The notes beneath the pieces are model-generated. The model was not told where the DNA came from, did not search any database, and worked only from the letters and a program-made list of their open reading frames with translations. DNA of 64,000 bases from positions 1,302,001 to 1,366,000 of the forward strand of contig NC_008577.1 in the NCBI RefSeq assembly GCF_000203935.1, read 5' to 3'. Below, in pieces: positions 24,015 to 32,037 of the stretch. Source of the stretch: Shewanella sp. ANA-3. GTDB lineage: Bacteria; Pseudomonadota; Gammaproteobacteria; Enterobacterales; Shewanellaceae. Both the position numbers and the translations under genes were made by a program. Every line of letters begins with the position of its first letter. Within the stretch, counting starts at the first letter, position 1.

Positions 24015-24264
24015 TAAATCGTTTTCGTCCGTTATGCCGGCCCAAAGCGGGGAAATAAGTCGTACAGTAATGGGATAAAAAATCAGTGGATGTGCACTAT
24101 TACTGTCTAAAATAAATTGACGCCAATCTTAGCAATAATTTTCTGAAAATTGACCCTTAAACCATGGATATTCACTGATATCCTGACAAATCTGCAGCAC
24201 GAGTCGGTAAAAGCTTGTCTCAACGGGAAAATTTTCTGACTTAAAAATAAATCATTCACAGGTC
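24015..24264. other. mutS-recA intergenic region, mutS side
   Basis: AT-rich spacer between the divergent mutS and recA starts. It must hold the mutS promoter, which I could not place with confidence. No gene is evident. Confidence 0.4.
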
Positions 24265-24292
24265 TTGATACTGTATGATTGTACAGTATACT
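24265..24292 (+). promoter_or_regulatory. recA promoter
   Basis: TTGATA (24265-24270), a 16-base spacer and TATACT (24287-24292). The LexA box fills the spacer, the same geometry as E. coli recA. The predicted transcript starts near 24299, leaving a 5' leader of about 100 bases. Confidence 0.8.
24269..24288 (+). promoter_or_regulatory. LexA-binding SOS box of recA
   Basis: The 20-mer TACTGTATGATTGTACAGTA contains CTGT-N8-ACAG, a consensus-class gammaproteobacterial SOS box. It overlaps both promoter elements, so LexA should block polymerase directly. Confidence 0.92.
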
Positions 24293-24361
24293 AGTCAGCA
24301 GATTATGACAAAGAGCCTCGCTTTTTGTATTACCCGCTTTATTAAATTGAATATCACTTTT

Positions 24362-24379
24362 GACAGTACTGATACTGTC
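24362..24379 (+). repeat. Perfect hairpin in the recA 5' leader
   Basis: GACAGTA-CTGA-TACTGTC is a perfect 7-bp inverted repeat with a 4-base loop, 17 bases before the recA ATG and just before the ribosome-binding site GAGGGA. It resembles the two SOS half-sites in inverted order, so it is unlikely to be a normal LexA box. Confidence 0.6.
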
Positions 24380-24396
24380 TAGATGAGGGAACAGGA

Positions 24397-25470
24397 ATGA
24401 AAGTCGATCCAAACAAAGAGAAAGCACTTGCTGCGGTATTGAGCCAAATTGAAAAGCAATTTGGTAAAGGCTCCATCATGAAGCTGGGCGAAGACCGCTC
24501 TATGGATGTTGAGACTATTTCTACTGGTTCACTTTCCCTTGACGTCGCCTTAGGGGCTGGCGGTTTACCAATGGGACGTATCGTTGAGATCTATGGTCCC
24601 GAATCATCAGGTAAAACGACGCTGACATTAGAAGTGATTGCCGCTGCTCAGCGCGAAGGTAAAACCTGTGCCTTTATCGATGCCGAGCACGCGCTAGACC
24701 CTATCTATGCTAAAAAGTTAGGCGTAGATATCGATAACTTACTGTGTTCACAACCCGATACCGGCGAACAAGCCCTTGAGATCTGTGATGCGTTAACCCG
24801 TTCTGGCGCGGTAGATGTGATCATCGTTGACTCGGTTGCGGCATTAACACCCAAAGCAGAAATTGAAGGTGAAATTGGTGACTCACACATGGGCCTAGCG
24901 GCGCGTATGATGAGCCAAGCGATGCGTAAGCTCGCGGGTAACCTCAAGCAATCGAATACACTATTAATCTTCATTAACCAAATTCGTATGAAGATTGGTG
25001 TGATGTTTGGTAACCCAGAAACCACAACGGGCGGTAACGCGCTGAAGTTCTACGCTTCTGTTCGTCTCGATATTCGCCGTACTGGTGCTATCAAAGAAGG
25101 CGATGAAGTGGTGGGTAACGAGACGCGCGTTAAAGTGGTTAAAAACAAGGTTGCCGCGCCGTTTAAACAAGCTGAGTTCCAAATTCTTTACGGTCAAGGT
25201 ATCAACCGTACTGGTGAGTTAGTCGATTTAGGTGTTGCCCATAAACTGATTGAAAAAGCCGGTGCATGGTACAGCTACAAGGGTGACAAGATTGGTCAAG
25301 GTCGTGCAAATGCCGGTAAATATCTGACTGAAAACCCAGCAATTGCCGCTGAAATCGATAAAACACTGCGTGAGTTACTGCTGAGTAACCCAAGCGCTAT
25401 GTCTTCATCTTCATCTGATGATGAAAACAGCGAAGGCAATGTTGATTTCGAAACAGGCGAAGTATTCTGA
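24397..25470 (+). CDS. recA: Recombinase RecA
   Basis: Strand-exchange and SOS coprotease ATPase of 357 aa. Walker A GPESSGKT, the [11 protein letters not shown] segment, Walker B-like [12 protein letters not shown], loop L1 ([19 protein letters not shown]) and loop L2 ([20 protein letters not shown]) are all intact. The C-terminal tail is Ser-rich and acidic ([13 protein letters not shown]), as in other gammaproteobacteria, where it tempers DNA binding. The ATG has GAGGGA 6 bases upstream. Transcription is from the LexA-controlled promoter at 24265. recX follows immediately and overlaps the stop codon. Confidence 0.98.
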   Translation: MKVDPNKEKALAAVLSQIEKQFGKGSIMKLGEDRSMDVETISTGSLSLDVALGAGGLPMGRIVEIYGPESSGKTTLTLEVIAAAQREGKTCAFIDAEHALDPIYAKKLGVDIDNLLCSQPDTGEQALEICDALTRSGAVDVIIVDSVAALTPKAEIEGEIGDSHMGLAARMMSQAMRKLAGNLKQSNTLLIFINQIRMKIGVMFGNPETTTGGNALKFYASVRLDIRRTGAIKEGDEVVGNETRVKVVKNKVAAPFKQAEFQILYGQGINRTGELVDLGVAHKLIEKAGAWYSYKGDKIGQGRANAGKYLTENPAIAAEIDKTLRELLLSNPSAMSSSSSDDENSEGNVDFETGEVF

Positions 25471-25955
25471 GCCAGTCTGCCCGTCAAATCGCGGTCGCGC
25501 TGTTAGCGCGCCGCGACTATTCCCGCCAAGAAATCCGCTCCAAACTGCTCGAAAAAGGCTTTGAGGTCGTAGATATCGATCCCGTGCTCGATGATTGTGA
25601 AGCATCGGGTTTTATCAATGATAAGCGCTATGCCGAGCTTCTCGTTCGCAGCCATATTGCCCGTGGTCATGGGCCTATCCGTATTCGTCAAGCCATTGCC
25701 CAAAAGGGGCTTTTAAAGGATTGTATCGAAGCCGCGTTATCTGCAAATGATCATGATTGGTTTGAGCTAGCAAAAGCTAAAGCCATCAAAAAATATGCTA
25801 TCCCAAAAGTCACCGAGGTCAAAGGCTCACAATCCCGCGAGCTGGTGGCGAAAGAAAAAGCCAAACGGGTGCGGTTTTTACTGAGCCAAGGCTTTAATTA
25901 CGAACAAGTCTCCTACGCCTTAGATTACGACCCTATGGAAGATAATGATGACTAA
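25467..25955 (+). CDS. recX: RecA-modulating protein RecX, non-ATG start
   Basis: Regulatory protein that caps and destabilises RecA filaments, about 162 aa from the start chosen here. The three-helix repeats are visible: [54 protein letters not shown] and [16 protein letters not shown]. Homology to E. coli RecX begins at [16 protein letters not shown], which lies upstream of any ATG or GTG in this frame. The nearest upstream in-frame stop is only 9 codons before the homology. The possible starts are CTG at 25467 (overlapping the recA stop as CTGA) or ATT at 25464, with a weak AGGCGA upstream. A GTG at 25584 would remove the whole first repeat. The start is therefore uncertain; the gene itself is not. 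Confidence 0.85.
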   Translation: MSQSARQIAVALLARRDYSRQEIRSKLLEKGFEVVDIDPVLDDCEASGFINDKRYAELLVRSHIARGHGPIRIRQAIAQKGLLKDCIEAALSANDHDWFELAKAKAIKKYAIPKVTEVKGSQSRELVAKEKAKRVRFLLSQGFNYEQVSYALDYDPMEDNDD

Positions 25956-26155
25956 CGTCATGGCATAAACTCGCAGCCCTAGGCTTGTCTGGCCATTGTC
26001 TTTTGCGTTCGGCAGCAGTGCGGGTTCGCCTCATCGACTCTTCTTTACCGCTTGGCTTTTGTGATAAGCCATGTCTTAGCTGCAAACTCACCGAAAATAT
26101 GAGATTCCTAAGCCTATATCGCTATTCAAGGCTGGTCGTCTTTCCTCAGTCTGCT

Positions 26156-26161
26156 TATAAT
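26156..26161 (+). promoter_or_regulatory. Probable -10 element of the alaS promoter
   Basis: A perfect TATAAT lies 70 bases upstream of the alaS ATG in the 275-base recX-alaS gap. No good -35 is found at 16-18 bases upstream. Confidence 0.45.
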
Positions 26162-26230
26162 GCTGGGCAAATAGAAATACGGCTACCTTATGGTGTAGCT
26201 GGTCATGCTTACCCAATTCAGGACGATTTC

Positions 26231-28855
26231 ATGTATCAAACGACAGCAGCGCTTAGAAGTGCTTTCCTCGAATTTTTCCGCAGCAATGGTCACCAAGTTG
26301 TGGACAGTAGTTCTCTTGTACCAGGCAACGATCCCACGCTTTTATTCACCAACGCCGGTATGAACCAGTTCAAGGACGTGTTTCTTGGCATGGACAAACG
26401 TAGCTATACACGTGCGACCACTGCTCAACGCTGCGTCCGTGCGGGTGGTAAACACAACGATTTAGATAACGTTGGTTACACCGCGCGTCACCATACTTTC
26501 TTCGAAATGCTAGGTAACTTCAGCTTTGGTGATTATTTCAAAGAAGATGCGATTCGTTTTGGTTGGACATTCCTGACTGAAGTCTTGAAGCTACCAAAGG
26601 AACGTCTGTGTGTGACTGTTTATCAAACAGACGATGAAGCCTTTGAAATTTGGAATAAAAAGATTGGTGTTGCCGCTGAAAACATCATTCGCATCGGCGA
26701 TAACAAGGGCGCGCCATACGCTTCAGATAACTTCTGGCAAATGGGTGACACAGGTCCTTGTGGTCCATGTACCGAAATTTTCTACGATCACGGCGATCAT
26801 ATCTGGGGCGGACGTCCCGGTAGCCCAGAAGAAGATGGCGACCGTTTCATCGAAATCTGGAACATCGTATTCATGCAATACAATCGCCAAGCCTCTGGTG
26901 AAATGTTGCCGCTGCCAAAACCTTCCGTCGATACCGGTATGGGGATTGAGCGTATCGCTGCGATTATGCAGGGCGTTCATTCAAACTACGAAATCGATAT
27001 TTTCCGCGCCTTGATTGCTAAAGCGGCTGAAATCATCGGCGTGACTGACTTATCTAACAAGTCACTGCGCGTTATTGCCGACCATATCCGTTCATGCGCC
27101 TTCTTAGTTGCCGATGGTGTAATGCCATCGAACGAAGGTCGTGGCTATGTGCTGCGCCGTATTATTCGCCGCGCCGTGCGTCACGGTAACAAGTTAGGGG
27201 CAACCGAAGCCTTCTTCTACAAGTTAGTTCCGACGCTAATCGAAGTGATGGGCGATGCCGCTAAAGGTCTTGCAGATACTCAAGTGATTGTTGAAAAAGC
27301 CCTTAAAGCGGAAGAAGAGCAGTTTGCTCGTACGCTTGAGCGTGGTTTAGGTATTCTGGATAGCGCATTAAACGAATTGCAGGGCGACACCTTAGACGGT
27401 GAAACTGTCTTCAAACTGTACGATACCTATGGCTTCCCAGTGGATTTAACCGCTGACGTATGCCGTGAGCGCAACATTATCGTCGATGAAGCCGGTTTCG
27501 AAGTGGCGATGGCAGAACAACGTAGCCGTGCTCAAGCCGCGGGTAACTTCGGCGCCGATTACAACGCTGCTCTGAAAATTGATGCTGAAACTGCATTCTG
27601 TGGTTACTCAGAACTCACAGGCAATGCCAAAGTCACTGCACTTTACCTAAACGGCGAGTCAGTTTCTGCAATCAGTGCGGGTGACGATGCCGTAGTCGTG
27701 CTCGATGTGACGCCATTCTATGCAGAATCGGGCGGCCAAGTCGGTGACAAGGGCGTATTAGTGGCTCAAGGTATTGAGTTTGCTGTTAGCGATACGCAAA
27801 AGTTTGGTCAAGCTTCAGGTCACAAAGGTACGTTAACGGCTGGCAGCTTAAGCGTTGGCCAAGTACTCGAAGCAAAAGTGGATAAGAAACTGCGTCACCG
27901 CACCCAGTTAAACCACTCAGTGACTCACTTATTACATGCTGCGCTGCGTCAAGTGTTAGGTACTCACGTTACTCAAAAAGGTTCGTTAGTTGACCCAGAG
28001 CGTTTACGTTTCGACTTCTCTCATTTCGAAGCGGTGAAACCTGCTGAATTGAAACAGGTTGAAGAGTTAGTCAACACCCAAATTCGTCGTAACCATGAGC
28101 TGAAAGTCGCTGAAATGGCGATTGATGAAGCCAAAGAAAAAGGCGCAATGGCGCTCTTTGGTGAGAAGTACGATGCACAAGTGCGTGTTGTCACTATGGG
28201 CGATTTCTCTATCGAGCTGTGTGGTGGTACTCACGTTGGCCGTACCGGTGACATTGGTCTGTTCAAAATTACCTCTGAAGGCGGTATTGCTGCGGGCGTT
28301 CGCCGTATCGAAGCGGTAACCGGCGCAGCGGCGATGGCCTATGTGGCACAGCAACAAGCGCAACTTGAAGAAGCAGCAGCACTGCTTAAAGGCGATACTC
28401 AATCTGTTGTGGCTAAGCTGAAAGCACAACTGGATAAAATGAAGCAACTTGAAAAAGACATGCAGCAACTGAAAGATAAGTTAGCTGCGGCAGCGAGTGC
28501 GGATTTAGCCGGTGATGCGGTTGTAGTTAATGGCGTAAATGTGCTGATTAAGAAACTTGAAGGCGTTGAAGCAGGTGCACTACGTGGCCTGCAAGATGAG
28601 TTAAAGCAAAAACTGAAATCCGCCGTTATCCTGCTCGGTGTGGCTCAAGAAGGCAAAGTGAACCTTATCGCGGGCGTGAGCAATGACTTAGTCGGTAAAG
28701 TGAAGGCCGGTGAACTGGTTGCTATGGTTGCTGCCCAGGTGGGTGGTAAAGGCGGTGGTCGCCCTGATATGGCCCAAGCGGGTGGTAGCCAGCCAGAAAA
28801 TCTGGATGCGGCACTGTCTCAAGTATTACCTTGGATTACTGAGCGTTTAGCTTAA
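26231..28855 (+). CDS. alaS: Alanine--tRNA ligase
   Basis: Class II aminoacyl-tRNA synthetase of 874 aa (E. coli 876) charging tRNA-Ala and editing misacylated Ser/Gly. The ATG at 26231 ([16 protein letters not shown]) matches the family N-terminus. An open frame continues upstream to 25985 but its sequence is not protein-like, so it was rejected. Motif 1 region [16 protein letters not shown], motif 2 [17 protein letters not shown] and motif 3 [13 protein letters not shown] are present. The editing domain has [11 protein letters not shown] (HxxxH) and CGGTHV. A C-terminal coiled coil and the DHH-like C-Ala domain with [15 protein letters not shown] complete it. lysC follows after 9 bases. Confidence 0.97.
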   Translation: MYQTTAALRSAFLEFFRSNGHQVVDSSSLVPGNDPTLLFTNAGMNQFKDVFLGMDKRSYTRATTAQRCVRAGGKHNDLDNVGYTARHHTFFEMLGNFSFGDYFKEDAIRFGWTFLTEVLKLPKERLCVTVYQTDDEAFEIWNKKIGVAAENIIRIGDNKGAPYASDNFWQMGDTGPCGPCTEIFYDHGDHIWGGRPGSPEEDGDRFIEIWNIVFMQYNRQASGEMLPLPKPSVDTGMGIERIAAIMQGVHSNYEIDIFRALIAKAAEIIGVTDLSNKSLRVIADHIRSCAFLVADGVMPSNEGRGYVLRRIIRRAVRHGNKLGATEAFFYKLVPTLIEVMGDAAKGLADTQVIVEKALKAEEEQFARTLERGLGILDSALNELQGDTLDGETVFKLYDTYGFPVDLTADVCRERNIIVDEAGFEVAMAEQRSRAQAAGNFGADYNAALKIDAETAFCGYSELTGNAKVTALYLNGESVSAISAGDDAVVVLDVTPFYAESGGQVGDKGVLVAQGIEFAVSDTQKFGQASGHKGTLTAGSLSVGQVLEAKVDKKLRHRTQLNHSVTHLLHAALRQVLGTHVTQKGSLVDPERLRFDFSHFEAVKPAELKQVEELVNTQIRRNHELKVAEMAIDEAKEKGAMALFGEKYDAQVRVVTMGDFSIELCGGTHVGRTGDIGLFKITSEGGIAAGVRRIEAVTGAAAMAYVAQQQAQLEEAAALLKGDTQSVVAKLKAQLDKMKQLEKDMQQLKDKLAAAASADLAGDAVVVNGVNVLIKKLEGVEAGALRGLQDELKQKLKSAVILLGVAQEGKVNLIAGVSNDLVGKVKAGELVAMVAAQVGGKGGGRPDMAQAGGSQPENLDAALSQVLPWITERLA

Positions 28856-28864
28856 GAGGTTGCT

Positions 28865-30121
28865 GTGCTCGAAAAACGAAAGCTTAGTGGTAGCAAGCTT
28901 TTTGTGAAGAAGTTTGGTGGCACTTCGGTGGGTTCGATTGAACGCATCGAAGTGGTTGCCGAGCAAATTGCAAAGTCCGCTCACAATGGTGAGCTGCAAG
29001 TCTTGGTGCTTTCTGCGATGGCAGGGGAGACCAACAGACTATTTGCGCTTGCGGCGCAAATCGATCCCCGCGCGAGTGCGCGGGAACTCGATATGCTGGT
29101 CTCGACGGGAGAGCAAATCAGTATTGCGTTAATGGCTATGGCGTTGCAACGTCGCGGCATAAACGCGAGATCCCTGACTGGCGATCAAGTCCAAATTCAT
29201 ACAAACAGTCAGTTTGGTCGGGCGAGTATTGAGCGTGTCGATACGGCATACTTAACGTCTTTGCTGAACGACGGCATTGTGCCGATTGTGGCCGGCTTTC
29301 AAGGTATAGATCCCAATGGTGACGTAACAACCTTAGGGCGCGGCGGTTCTGATACTACGGCTGTGGCACTTGCTGCGGCGTTAAAAGCCGATGAATGCCA
29401 AATCTTTACCGATGTGCCTGGTGTTTTTACTACCGATCCTAATATCGATAGTAGCGCCAGACGCCTCGATGTGATTGGTTTTGATGTGATGCTAGAAATG
29501 GCAAAACTCGGCGCTAAGGTGTTGCATCCCGATTCAGTTGAATACGCACAGCGTTTTAAAGTGCCACTGCGTGTATTATCGAGCTTTGAGGCAGGCCATG
29601 GGACATTGATCCAATTTGGTGACGAATCAGAGCTGGCGATGGCGGCATCTGTGCAAGGCATTGCGATTAATAAGGCGCTCGCGACCTTAACCATAAAAGG
29701 TTTGTTTACCAGTAGTGAGCATTATCAAGCACTGTTAGCTTGCTTGGCACGGCTTGAGATTGATGTTGAGTTTATTACCCCGCTCAAACTCAATGAAACC
29801 TCAGCAGCCGAATGTGTCAGTTTTATGCTGGCCGAAGCCAAGGTCGATATTTTATTGCATGAGCTAGAGCTTTTAAGTGAAAGTCTTGATCTAGGCCAAT
29901 TGATTGTTGAGCGCCAACGTGCAAAAGTGTCTTTAGTTGGCAAAGGTTTACAGGCAAAAGTTGGATTATTGACTAAGATGTTAGATGTATTGGGTAATGA
30001 AACAATCCATGCTAAGTTACTTTCGACATCGGAGAGTAAATTGTCAACTGTGATCGATGAAAGGGACTTACACAAGGCGGTTCGGGCGCTACATCACGCT
30101 TTCGAGCTAAATAAGGTGTAA
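28865..30121 (+). CDS. Aspartate kinase, monofunctional LysC type
   Basis: Aspartokinase of 418 aa catalysing the first step to Lys, Thr, Met and diaminopimelate. A GTG start follows GAGGTTGCT. Kinase motifs: KKFGGTSVG at the N-terminus, STGEQISIALMAMAL, LGRGGSDTTAVALAAAL, and FTDVPGVFTTDP. Two C-terminal ACT regions (about 265-410) suggest feedback control by an amino acid. The alaS-aspartokinase-csrA order is common in gammaproteobacteria. The protein resembles the alpha/beta-type enzyme of Pseudomonas more than E. coli LysC, but no internal beta-subunit start was tested. A second aspartokinase is fused in thrA at 40824, so pathway flux is split between isozymes. Confidence 0.92.
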   Translation: MLEKRKLSGSKLFVKKFGGTSVGSIERIEVVAEQIAKSAHNGELQVLVLSAMAGETNRLFALAAQIDPRASARELDMLVSTGEQISIALMAMALQRRGINARSLTGDQVQIHTNSQFGRASIERVDTAYLTSLLNDGIVPIVAGFQGIDPNGDVTTLGRGGSDTTAVALAAALKADECQIFTDVPGVFTTDPNIDSSARRLDVIGFDVMLEMAKLGAKVLHPDSVEYAQRFKVPLRVLSSFEAGHGTLIQFGDESELAMAASVQGIAINKALATLTIKGLFTSSEHYQALLACLARLEIDVEFITPLKLNETSAAECVSFMLAEAKVDILLHELELLSESLDLGQLIVERQRAKVSLVGKGLQAKVGLLTKMLDVLGNETIHAKLLSTSESKLSTVIDERDLHKAVRALHHAFELNKV

Positions 30122-30172
30122 TTAAATAACCGTTTGAGTATTGAATACTATTAATTTGTACTCAGCTGACCC

Positions 30173-30178
30173 TATAAT
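30173..30178 (+). promoter_or_regulatory. Probable -10 element of a csrA promoter
   Basis: TATAAT preceded by C and followed by AAG, 62 bases before the csrA ATG. The matching -35 is poor, which would suit a sigma-S-type or activator-dependent promoter, but this is only a motif match. Confidence 0.4.
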
Positions 30179-30239
30179 AAGCCCATCTACCGGATGAGTG
30201 CCGTGTGTAAGCTGAATTAAGACATAAAGGAGCTATCGA

Positions 30240-30437
30240 ATGCTGATTTTGACTCGTCGTGTTGGCGAAACACTGATGATTGGTGATGAAGTCACAGTTA
30301 CAGTGCTAGGGGTAAAAGGCAATCAAGTGCGTATTGGTGTTAATGCACCGAAAGAGGTTTCTGTCCACCGTGAAGAAATCTATCAACGCATTCAATCTGA
30401 AAAATCAGGTACACCTTCAGAAGGTGGTAACTTTTAA
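30240..30437 (+). CDS. csrA: Carbon storage regulator CsrA
   Basis: RNA-binding post-transcriptional regulator of 65 aa that acts as a dimer on GGA motifs of target mRNAs and is titrated by Csr small RNAs under BarA-UvrY control. The near-invariant [16 protein letters not shown] start, the [15 protein letters not shown] core and the RNA-contact [10 protein letters not shown] are intact. The length is slightly above E. coli (61 aa). AAGGAGC lies before the ATG and itself contains GGA, allowing autoregulation. A terminator follows at 30472. tRNA-Ser comes next, as in many relatives. Confidence 0.98.
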
Positions 30438-30471
30438 TACGGCGCTTAGGCGAGTATTAGCGACATAGAAG

Positions 30472-30498
30472 AGTCAGTTTTTTAACTGGCTTTTTTAT
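30472..30498 (+). terminator. Rho-independent terminator after csrA
   Basis: AGTCAGTT pairs with AACTGGCT (one G-U) around a T-rich loop, followed by a T-run. Confidence 0.75.
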
Positions 30499-30597
30499 TT
30501 TTTGAACCGAAAGATTGGCGCAAATCAACACATTGGATGGATATAACAGCAATGTGATTAAAAACGCTTCAAACAGAAGTTGTTTCAGAAAAAGGGT

Positions 30598-30632
30598 TTG
30601 ACTTATTTTCGTCAAACAGTAATATGTGCGCC
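30598..30632 (+). promoter_or_regulatory. Stable-RNA promoter of the tRNA cluster
   Basis: TTGACT (30598-30603), a 16-base spacer, TAATAT (30620-30625), then a GC-rich discriminator GTGCGCC before the predicted start near 30632. A GC-rich discriminator is the hallmark of promoters repressed by ppGpp/DksA, so this cluster is probably under stringent control through RelA. Confidence 0.65.
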
Positions 30633-30640
30633 AAGAAAAC

Positions 30641-30732
30641 GGAGAGGTGGCCGAGTGGCCGAAGGCGCTCCCCTGCTAAGGGAGTATGGGCTTTATCTCC
30701 CATCGAGGGTTCGAATCCCTCCTTCTCCGCCA
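30641..30732 (+). tRNA. tRNA-Ser (GCT)
   Basis: 92 bases including encoded CCA. The acceptor stem GGAGAGG pairs with CTTCTCC. The long variable arm typical of tRNA-Ser (GTATGGGCTTTATCTCCCATC) is present, and the anticodon is GCT in CTGCTAA. It reads AGC/AGU codons. First gene of the cluster. Confidence 0.97.
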
Positions 30733-30750
30733 TTTCTTACCGATAAAAGT

Positions 30751-30827
30751 GCGCGTGTAGCTCAGCTGGATAGAGTACCTGGCTACGAACCAGGCGGTCG
30801 GAGGTTCGAATCCTTCCACGCGCACCA
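30751..30827 (+). tRNA. tRNA-Arg (ACG), copy 1
   Basis: 77 bases with encoded CCA. Acceptor GCGCGTG/CACGCGC, D-arm AGCTCAGCTGGATAGAGT, anticodon ACG in GGCTACGAACC, T-arm GGAGGTTCGAATCCTTC. A34 is expected to be deaminated to inosine by TadA to read CGU/CGC/CGA. Confidence 0.97.
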
Positions 30828-30855
30828 TTTTATTGAAGCAAGATAGATACAAGTC

Positions 30856-30932
30856 GCGCATGTAGCTCAGCTGGATAGAGTACCTGGCTACGAACCAGGC
30901 GGTCGGAGGTTCGACTCCTTCCATGCGCACCA
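30856..30932 (+). tRNA. tRNA-Arg (ACG), copy 2, variant acceptor
   Basis: Same body as copy 1, but the acceptor stem is GCGCATG/CATGCGC (a compensated G-C to A-T pair) and the T-loop reads TTCGACT instead of TTCGAAT. Confidence 0.97.
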
Positions 30933-31014
30933 TCTCTGCATTAGTTATGTTTAACTCATCAGGTTTGAATTTCAGACGAAATTTTGTAATTAGTGCTTCA
31001 AGTAAGTGTTTTAA

Positions 31015-31091
31015 GCGCGTGTAGCTCAGCTGGATAGAGTACCTGGCTACGAACCAGGCGGTCGGAGGTTCGAATCCTTCCACGCGCACCA
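31015..31091 (+). tRNA. tRNA-Arg (ACG), copy 3
   Basis: Same sequence class as copy 1 (GCGCGTG acceptor), with encoded CCA. Confidence 0.97.
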
Positions 31092-31134
31092 TATTCAATC
31101 TTAATGCGAATGTGTTGAGATAACAGTTAAAAAT

Positions 31135-31211
31135 GCGCATGTAGCTCAGCTGGATAGAGTACCTGGCTACGAACCAGGCGGTCGGAGGTTCGACTCCTTC
31201 CATGCGCACCA
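31135..31211 (+). tRNA. tRNA-Arg (ACG), copy 4, variant acceptor
   Basis: Same sequence class as copy 2 (GCGCATG acceptor, TTCGACT loop), with encoded CCA. Confidence 0.97.
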
Positions 31212-31255
31212 ATTCGCCGACAGAGCTTTAGCTTTGTTAGCAAAACGCAAAAATC

Positions 31256-31332
31256 GCGCGTGTAGCTCAGCTGGATAGAGTACCTGGCTACGAACCAGGC
31301 GGTCGGAGGTTCGAATCCTTCCACGCGCACCA
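31256..31332 (+). tRNA. tRNA-Arg (ACG), copy 5
   Basis: Same sequence class as copy 1, with encoded CCA. Confidence 0.97.
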
Positions 31333-31368
31333 TTTTAGTAAGCATTAGCTTACAAATGCAGATTTTGC

Positions 31369-31460
31369 GGAGAGGTGGCCGAGTGGCCGAAGGCGCTCCC
31401 CTGCTAAGGGAGTATGGGCTTTATCTCCCATCGAGGGTTCGAATCCCTCCTTCTCCGCCA
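31369..31460 (+). tRNA. tRNA-Ser (GCT), copy 2
   Basis: Identical in sequence to the first tRNA-Ser (30641-30732), including the TTTTGC... to GGAGAGG junction style and the encoded CCA. It interrupts the Arg series. Confidence 0.97.
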
Positions 31461-31554
31461 TTCTATTCCTAGTGAATAGATTTAATTTGCGAGACTTAAG
31501 TGCTTCTTCTAGACTCAAGTCTATCGGTAAGGTGGCAACTTACCCAGTATTTAA

Positions 31555-31631
31555 GCGCGTGTAGCTCAGCTGGATAGAGTACCTGGCTACGAACCAGGCG
31601 GTCGGAGGTTCGAATCCTTCCACGCGCACCA
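31555..31631 (+). tRNA. tRNA-Arg (ACG), copy 6
   Basis: Same sequence class as copy 1. Last gene of the cluster; the terminator follows 22 bases later. Confidence 0.97.
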
Positions 31632-31652
31632 TCTACTTAGTTAGATTTAGAT

Positions 31653-31684
31653 AAGCCCTGCAAGCAATTGCAGGGCTTTTTTAA
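31653..31684 (+). terminator. Rho-independent terminator of the tRNA cluster
   Basis: AAGCCCTGCAA pairs with TTGCAGGGCTT around a 4-base loop, followed by a T-run. Confidence 0.9.
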
Positions 31685-31990
31685 TGAAATTTTTCTGCTT
31701 CATCTCGAATCAATCCTTATCTGTTCCCATGCTTTAAAACCTTGATAATTCGCTTCTTGCGCCACGCTATGTTTAATCTAGTACCTATGCCTTAAGCGAT
31801 GATGTTATCGCGCTGGCTTGCTGTTTAGCGCCTGATAAAGAGATAGCTGTAAGGGTTATCTTGACTCGCAAGTTGAGCTGTAAAAGAGACGAAGAGATAA
31901 GCATGGAACAAGGGATTGATGAGTGACTTCGCGTCTTAGGGACGAGTCCTGAGAGAGGTTTGAAGAGTGTTAGCGCAGCAATTTGGGGAA
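31685..31990. other. Intergenic region between tRNA cluster and valS
   Basis: About 300 bases between the tRNA terminator and the valS terminator. No frame looks coding and no RNA gene is recognisable. Confidence 0.4.
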
Positions 31991-31991
31991 A

Positions 31992-32023
31992 TAAAAAGGG
32001 CTGTAAAATGCAGCCCTTTTTAG
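31992..32023. terminator. Terminator downstream of valS
   Basis: AAAAAGGGCTG pairs with CAGCCCTTTTT around a 7-base loop, 15 bases past the valS stop on the reverse strand. A/T flanks allow use from both sides. Confidence 0.85.
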
Positions 32024-32037
32024 CGTAGATGTCGTGA

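Noticed and set aside
24107..24427. Reverse-strand frame across the recA promoter
   Set aside because: It runs through the LexA box and recA leader and resembles nothing.
25985..26230. Longer alaS start with 82 extra residues
   Set aside because: The extension is not protein-like, contains the -10 element, and the family starts at [10 protein letters not shown].
30676..31345. Reverse-strand open frames across the tRNA cluster encoding repeated VEGFEPPTAWFVARYSIQL
   Set aside because: They are translations of the antisense of repeated tRNA-Arg genes; the repetition comes from the tRNAs.
30751..31631. Regularly spaced repeats resembling a CRISPR array
   Set aside because: The repeats are complete 77-base tRNA-Arg genes with CCA ends, not short direct repeats.
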